Of a DNA stretch of 64,000 bases, positions 59,927 through 64,000 are shown piece by piece. Made by a program: the position numbers and the translations under genes. The stretch lies in NCBI RefSeq assembly GCF_040105105.1, contig NZ_CP157678.1:124001-188000 (forward strand), given 5' to 3'. Within the stretch, counting starts at the first letter, position 1; each line of letters starts with the position of its first letter. Source of the stretch: Polaromonas hydrogenivorans. Its GTDB lineage: Bacteria; Pseudomonadota; Gammaproteobacteria; Burkholderiales; Burkholderiaceae_C. The notes below the pieces were generated by a model. That model was not told the origin of the DNA and did no database searches. It saw only the letters and a list, made by a program, of their open reading frames with translations.

Positions 59927-61777
59927 ATGAGCAAAAAATCAAGTGGCTGCACGCGTGCCATGTGGGGGCTGCCGCAGTATCTGCTGGCGGGATCGGTCGT
60001 CGCTTCACTGGCGGCTTGCGGCGGAGGCAGCAGCAGCAGCAGCGTCATCGGGATGCCGCCGCCAGTCGCCAAGGCGCTGTCGTGCGATGACAGCATGAAG
60101 GCTGCCTTCGCGCCCGATTCGAACACGCAGGTGTTGTTCGTCAAGGCATTCAAGCAGGGTGATCCGCTCTCGCTGGCCGCCACCCCGCCTTCCAACGCTG
60201 CCAAGGCCACGGCAGACCTGTGCCTCGTGAAGCTTCGCGTCGGCCCTGGGAATCCCGGCCCAGCGACCGCACCATCGACCACAGCGGGCATTGGATTTGA
60301 AATCTGGCTTCCCAACCTCAGCACCTGGAATGGCCGGATCCGTGCCGAGGCGCCCGGCGCCTTCATGGGAAGCGGCGGTATTACGTCATCGACGGGCATC
60401 GGAATGTTGAGTCTTGCGCAATTTGCCGCGGCCAACAACACCGTGACGGTGGTGACTGACGGCGGCCACGCGGACGGACCTTTCGGCACGTTCCTGACAC
60501 TGCCCGACGGAAGCCCCAACACTTTTGGGTGGAATGAAATTTCGCGCAGGGCCGTGCATGAGATGTCCTTGAAAACCAAGGCACTGGCGGCTGCGTATTA
60601 CACCAAGCCGGCCGACAAGTCCTACGCCTACGGTTGCTCCAGCGGTGGTCGCGCCGTCTACCAATCTGCGCAGTCGTATCCGAAGGACTACGACGGCATC
60701 GTCGCGGATGCCGTGTCGCTGGACCAGACCCAGTACTTCCCCGGGCTGATGTATCCACAACTAGTCATGCAACGCGATCTGGCGGACAAAGGGCTCCCGT
60801 TGCTGACCAAGGCAAAGCGTGACGCCGTTTCCACCGCGGCATTGCAAGCCTGCGACACGGCCGTCAATGGAACGCATGACGGTTACCTGACCTACCATGA
60901 CCAATGCAAATACGACCCGACCAAGGATGCAGCCGTGCTTTGCACCACCGAAGGCGGTACGAATGCAACAGCCGCCTGTGTGACGAAGGTCGAAGCCTTG
61001 GCCCTCAACAAAATGTGGTACGGCGCTACCGTGGACGGCTCGGTGCCTGATCCGGCCATCGACAACGGGACGAGCATCATCCGCACGTCACAGCAGCTTT
61101 GGTGGGGACGCAAGCGCGGGACCGACCTGGAAAACACGGCGGGCGTGGCCAACAATGCGCCTTCGCTGGGCATTCTCGGTCTCGTCATGGATCAAATCGC
61201 CTGGAATCTGCAGGACCTCTCGTACACGCGATCGGACTATATCAATGCATCGGGTACGGGAAAGAACGGCTGGATGACGATGCCCTACAGCGTCTACGCG
61301 CAGTCCTTCTACCAAGGCAAGGTCCTGAATGACCAGGTGTTCGCCAACATTGATGCCAACAATCCAGACCTGACCCCGTTCAGGGACGCAGGCGCCAAGA
61401 TGCTGAGCTTCGTCGGCGTTGCCGATCCTTTCGTCTCCCTGGAAGCGCAGCTCAACTACTACACGCGATCTGCGGCGCTGGTCGGCGGCAACACCAAGGC
61501 CCAGGACTTTCATCGCCTGTTCCTCATTCCCGGCCGTGGGCACTGCGGTGGCGTGGGAAGCGTGGGGGCCTCCAGTGCAAGCACCCCACAGATCTCGGCG
61601 GATCAGATGTATGCCAAGATAGTTGATTGGGTGGAGACCAAGCAAGCCCCGGAGACCTTGCCAATCAGCTCTCCCGACGGCACCCGAAGCCGCCCGATTT
61701 GCATGTATCCGAAGCGCGTCAAGTACCTGGGCGGTGACGTGAATGCGGCTGCCAGCTACGCCTGCCAGCAGTCATAA
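59927..61777 (+). CDS. tannase/feruloyl esterase-family lipoprotein
   Basis: 616 residues from ATG 59927 behind AGGAG. The leader LLAGSVVASLAACGGG has a lipobox (SLAAC), so the protein is probably lipid-anchored. The catalytic CS-D-HC arrangement is visible: Cys-Ser in YGCSSGGRAVYQSAQSYP (about 236-253), Asp in VGVADPFVSLEAQ and His-Cys in PGRGHCGGVG. Relatives split gallate, ferulate or phthalate-type esters; which ester is not clear. IS630 copy D lies just upstream. A strong GC hairpin follows the gene. Confidence 0.87.
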   Translation: MSKKSSGCTRAMWGLPQYLLAGSVVASLAACGGGSSSSSVIGMPPPVAKALSCDDSMKAAFAPDSNTQVLFVKAFKQGDPLSLAATPPSNAAKATADLCLVKLRVGPGNPGPATAPSTTAGIGFEIWLPNLSTWNGRIRAEAPGAFMGSGGITSSTGIGMLSLAQFAAANNTVTVVTDGGHADGPFGTFLTLPDGSPNTFGWNEISRRAVHEMSLKTKALAAAYYTKPADKSYAYGCSSGGRAVYQSAQSYPKDYDGIVADAVSLDQTQYFPGLMYPQLVMQRDLADKGLPLLTKAKRDAVSTAALQACDTAVNGTHDGYLTYHDQCKYDPTKDAAVLCTTEGGTNATAACVTKVEALALNKMWYGATVDGSVPDPAIDNGTSIIRTSQQLWWGRKRGTDLENTAGVANNAPSLGILGLVMDQIAWNLQDLSYTRSDYINASGTGKNGWMTMPYSVYAQSFYQGKVLNDQVFANIDANNPDLTPFRDAGAKMLSFVGVADPFVSLEAQLNYYTRSAALVGGNTKAQDFHRLFLIPGRGHCGGVGSVGASSASTPQISADQMYAKIVDWVETKQAPETLPISSPDGTRSRPICMYPKRVKYLGGDVNAAASYACQQS

Positions 61778-61837
61778 GACTTTTTGCGGGGCTGTGACCC
61801 AGGGGTAGGCCCGGCCTCGCAACGCATTTTGGTGGTC

Positions 61838-61867
61838 GCGCGCCCGCATCAACCGATGCGGGCGCGC
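61838..61867. terminator. GC-rich hairpin downstream of the tannase gene
   Basis: A perfect 13-base stem GCGCGCCCGCATC/GATGCGGGCGCGC with loop AACC, 61 bases after the stop. There is no T-run, so it is either a weak or Rho-assisted terminator or an mRNA 3'-end stabiliser. The rest of 61778-61958 shows no gene. Confidence 0.6.
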
Positions 61868-61958
61868 CCTCGCATTCAAGCCCAGCATCGATCGAAATTC
61901 CGCCCCCTATCTGCTGACAATTCGTCCGCTGTCCGGGTACGAGTCGGACCAATTCCCG

Positions 61959-62195
61959 TCAACGGCTACCGGCTGACCGGCCAGGCTTCCACAAGACCAT
62001 TAGCAACGATGCCCCGCAGCAGGTCATTGCGCCGATCTCAAGGACCCCGAGTGGTTCGCCATGAAAAACGGCTCCGGTGATCATCGCGACCATGGGCACC
62101 ATCACGGTGCAAAGACCGGAAATGGTCGCCGGCACCGTGTCCACGATCGAAAACCAGGCGATGTTGCCCAACGCCATTGGAATCAACGTGATGTA
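61959..62195 (-). pseudogene. DMT/EamA permease, C-terminal fragment
   Basis: About 78 residues of the last EamA helices: YITLIPMALGNIAWFSIVDT, TISGLCTVMVPMVAMITGAV, HGEPLGVLEIGAMTCCG. It has no start; at about 62195 it joins the C-terminal half of an IS6 transposase. It is probably the other end of the permease gene whose N-terminus is at 52174-52478. About 100 central residues are missing from the pair. Confidence 0.8.
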
Positions 62196-62346
62196 TCCGC
62201 AAAGGTCAGTTCCTGCTGGAAGGCTGTATCGAGCTGTCTTTTGCCGACCAGTTTTATGCATTGGCAGGACAAATCCGTCCCGTTTGAGGAGCTGGCATCC
62301 GTTCCTACCCCAAACACGTTTATCAACTGGCAACGCGACAGAACCC
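62196..62346 (+). mobile_element. IS6-family element, transposase-3' half
   Basis: Encodes the last about 30 transposase residues (RKGQFLLEGCIELSFADQFY, ALAGQIRPV, stop 62285-62287) and then the terminal repeat, whose complement begins GGGTTCTGTCGCGTTGCC. It is the exact missing part of 52479-53155, in reversed orientation relative to it. Confidence 0.82.
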
Positions 62347-62418
62347 TTCATGATCGCCTGAGCAATCGGTGGTATTCCTTCCTCACTTTATTTTCCCTTT
62401 TCCGTGGTGGGCCTTCGG

Positions 62419-63456
62419 TCAGTCGGCCTCGACGACCGCCTTGCGGTAGCCCTTCTCATAGCACCGGTCGTGGGCCAGCAACGCCCAAACAATCCGGGCA
62501 TTCTTGTTGGCCAGCGCGACTGCCGCGACATTCTTGTTGCGCCGTTGAACCACTGAATTGATCCAGCTGCATGGGTCTGCCTTCTGCCCGGCGCGGTAGA
62601 TGACCGAGCGCGCGCCGTGTATCAGCAAAGTACGAAGGTAGCTGTCGCCGCGCTTGCTCATGCCCAGCAAGTTTGATTTACCTCCAGAAGAGTGCTGCCT
62701 GGGCACCAGGCCCAGCCACGCGGCCAACTGCCGGCCGTCGTCGAAGTTCTTCGCATCCCCAACGGAGGCGACCAGAGCGCTTGCCGTGATTGGGCCAATA
62801 CCAGGCACCTGCGCGAGCCTCATGCTGAGCTCGCTGTTTCGATGCCATGCCTGAATCTGCGCCTCAATTTCATTGACCTGCCGGTCGAGTTCCTTGAGAT
62901 GGTCTAGCAGTCGCTGGACAAGCTGGCGGAAAGAGCCCGGCAGTGGGTTATCAGCGTCTTCGATCAGTTCCGGAACCCGGGTGGTGATGTACCCAATGCC
63001 CTGGGGAACGACAAGGCCGAACTCCCCAAGGAGCCCGCGAATCTGATTAGCCTGGGCGGTGCGCGCCTTCACGAAGCCCTGGCGAACCCGGTGCAACGCG
63101 AGGACCGCCTGCTGCTCGACGTTCTTGATCGGCACGAAGCGCATGTTGGGTCGGCCTACTGCCTCGCAAATGGCTTCGGCGTCGGCTGCATCGTTCTTGT
63201 TGGACTTGACATACGGCTTGACGAACTGCGGTGCCATCAGGCGTACCGTGTGCCCCATCGCCTGGAGCTTGCGCGCCCAGTGATGCGCGCTGCCACAGGC
63301 TTCCATACCAATCAGGCACGGCGGGAGATTCACAAAGAACGTGGCCATCTGGTCTCGACGAAGTTGCTTCTTCACGAGTACCTTGCCATGCTCATCAATT
63401 CCGTGGACCTGGAACACGTTTTTTGCCAGGTCAATGCCAAAAGTCGTAAGCTTCAT
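62419..63456 (-). CDS. IS110-family (IS1111-type) transposase
   Basis: 345 residues. N-terminal DEDD_Tnp_IS110 domain: FGIDLAKNVFQVHGID (first Asp, residue 9), LIGMEACGSAHHWARKL (Glu) and KNDAADAEAICEAV (two Asp, about 97-110). C-terminal transposase_20 domain: VPGIGPITASALVASVGDAK and LAAWLGLVPRQHSSGGKSNL. The frame is intact. Ends of such elements lack clear inverted repeats, so I cannot set the element borders. Confidence 0.92.
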   Translation of the reverse strand: MKLTTFGIDLAKNVFQVHGIDEHGKVLVKKQLRRDQMATFFVNLPPCLIGMEACGSAHHWARKLQAMGHTVRLMAPQFVKPYVKSNKNDAADAEAICEAVGRPNMRFVPIKNVEQQAVLALHRVRQGFVKARTAQANQIRGLLGEFGLVVPQGIGYITTRVPELIEDADNPLPGSFRQLVQRLLDHLKELDRQVNEIEAQIQAWHRNSELSMRLAQVPGIGPITASALVASVGDAKNFDDGRQLAAWLGLVPRQHSSGGKSNLLGMSKRGDSYLRTLLIHGARSVIYRAGQKADPCSWINSVVQRRNKNVAAVALANKNARIVWALLAHDRCYEKGYRKAVVEAD

Positions 63457-63870
63457 GGTGGATGCCCCTTCTCAGTTCAAGTGGTTGATCAACGTCTCCA
63501 CTTTGGCACAGCGATGCCGTTATGGGTGGGGGCGTTCATCCCATTGCTTACGTTTCTCAACCTCCAGACCCGGATGCACGCAAGAGAACCCGCAAACGAG
63601 ATCAGGAAGGGTCCATCGCGGCGAAATCGATGGAAACTAGCCGCTGGCCCCAGCCTGCGCTATCACCTCGGGCAGACCACGGGAAGATGCTCAAGGAGTT
63701 CTCGGACCTTGACGCAGGTGCCTGTCGGCCAGCAAGTGGTCGCGGCCATCGAGGTCGATATTTGCCGACCATCTTAACCAACGATTCAACGCTCCATCCG
63801 TGATAAACCCATGCTGCTCCTGAACCATACCGTATGGGTGAGGCTCGTCATCAGTTGTGGCCTTCCGTTT
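63457..63870. other. region right of the IS110 gene, no supported gene
   Basis: The first about 70 bases should contain the left end of the IS110 element (the transposase-5' side). The rest holds short frames in several phases, with no recognisable domain and no ribosome sites. Confidence 0.4.
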
Positions 63871-64000
63871 TCAGGCCAGGCCAGCATCGCCCAACGTCGC
63901 AGCAACCATCAAAAGCTCCTGGTCGCTCGGCTGGTTCCAGTTCGCGCCAAACGCAGCCTCGGCATAAGTCCCGAGGAACTTGGACTTGACCAAAGGATGC
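63871..64000 (-). CDS. unknown protein, C-terminal part (runs out of the right edge)
   Basis: The last about 42 residues of a minus-strand gene, ending with TGA at 63871-63873. The readable part includes HPLVKSKFLGTYAEAAFGAN and ends LGDAGLA. I do not recognise the family from this end. Confidence 0.5.
   Translation of the reverse strand, partial: HPLVKSKFLGTYAEAAFGANWNQPSDQELLMVAATLGDAGLA

Noticed and set aside
63522..63803. plus-strand ORF of 93 codons after the IS110 gene
   Set aside because: No ribosome site, no recognisable domain, Arg/Pro-rich translation and several overlapping alternatives.
1..64000. CRISPR arrays, tRNA, rRNA or a replication origin
   Set aside because: No regularly spaced repeats, no cloverleaf-like sequences and no DnaA-box or iteron clusters were seen; all repeats found are IS copies or gene duplicates.

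Overview
The window reads as an accessory, catabolic region of a GC-rich betaproteobacterium. Burkholderiales, most likely Comamonadaceae, is my inference from the nag-type salicylate genes, the IS families and the codon bias; no rRNA or other marker is present to confirm it. I see no rRNA, tRNA, CRISPR array or replication origin.

Layout. (1) 1-4790, plus strand: the end of a Rieske ferredoxin, an FAD-type ferredoxin reductase, an aromatic-acid MFS importer, a fumarylpyruvate hydrolase and a gentisate dioxygenase. An exported M20D amidohydrolase follows, cut in two by a nest of insertion sequences. (2) 5860-11301: an IS66-like element lacking tnpC, itself hit by two IS630-type elements, one of which carries an IS3-type element. 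(3) 11669-14684, minus: a four-gene redox/hydrolase operon. (4) 15052-31727, minus: a salicylate/gentisate supercluster, in transcription order nagAa-nagG-nagH-nagAb, livKHMGF, a hemerythrin-like gene, nagI-nagK-nagL, an AcoR-like regulator, a GMC alcohol oxidase, an aldehyde dehydrogenase and an outer-membrane protein. The divergent LysR gene nagR (31845) and a NahR/NagR-like box lie at its head. (5) 32909-44363: two partly duplicated, inverted LysR/tautomerase/alpha-beta-hydrolase modules with nitroreductase, quinone oxidoreductase and ABM-type monooxygenase genes. One LysR copy is dead (frameshift plus IS630). (6) 44419-51711: SDR, epimerase, TRAP transporter, VOC protein, FAS1/MaoC-like hydratase and an IclR regulator. 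(7) 52174-62346: a block that looks inverted. A DMT permease gene and an IS6-type element are each split, and their halves are exchanged between the two ends. Inside are resolvase relics, an IS1595 transposase, a second hydratase, a class III CoA transferase, a Bug-type binding protein, a fourth IS630 copy and a tannase-family esterase. (8) 62419-64000: an IS110-type transposase and a gene end.

How the genes fit together. Region 4 can be read as a complete route: benzylic/salicyl alcohol (GMC enzyme) to salicylaldehyde, then salicylate (aldehyde dehydrogenase), gentisate (NagAaGHAb), maleylpyruvate (NagI), fumarylpyruvate (NagL), and fumarate plus pyruvate (NagK), with uptake by the ABC transporter. 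Region 1 holds a second gentisate branch with no maleylpyruvate isomerase of its own in the window. The many ISs, split genes, inverted duplication and apparent inversion mark the region as recently assembled and still rearranging.
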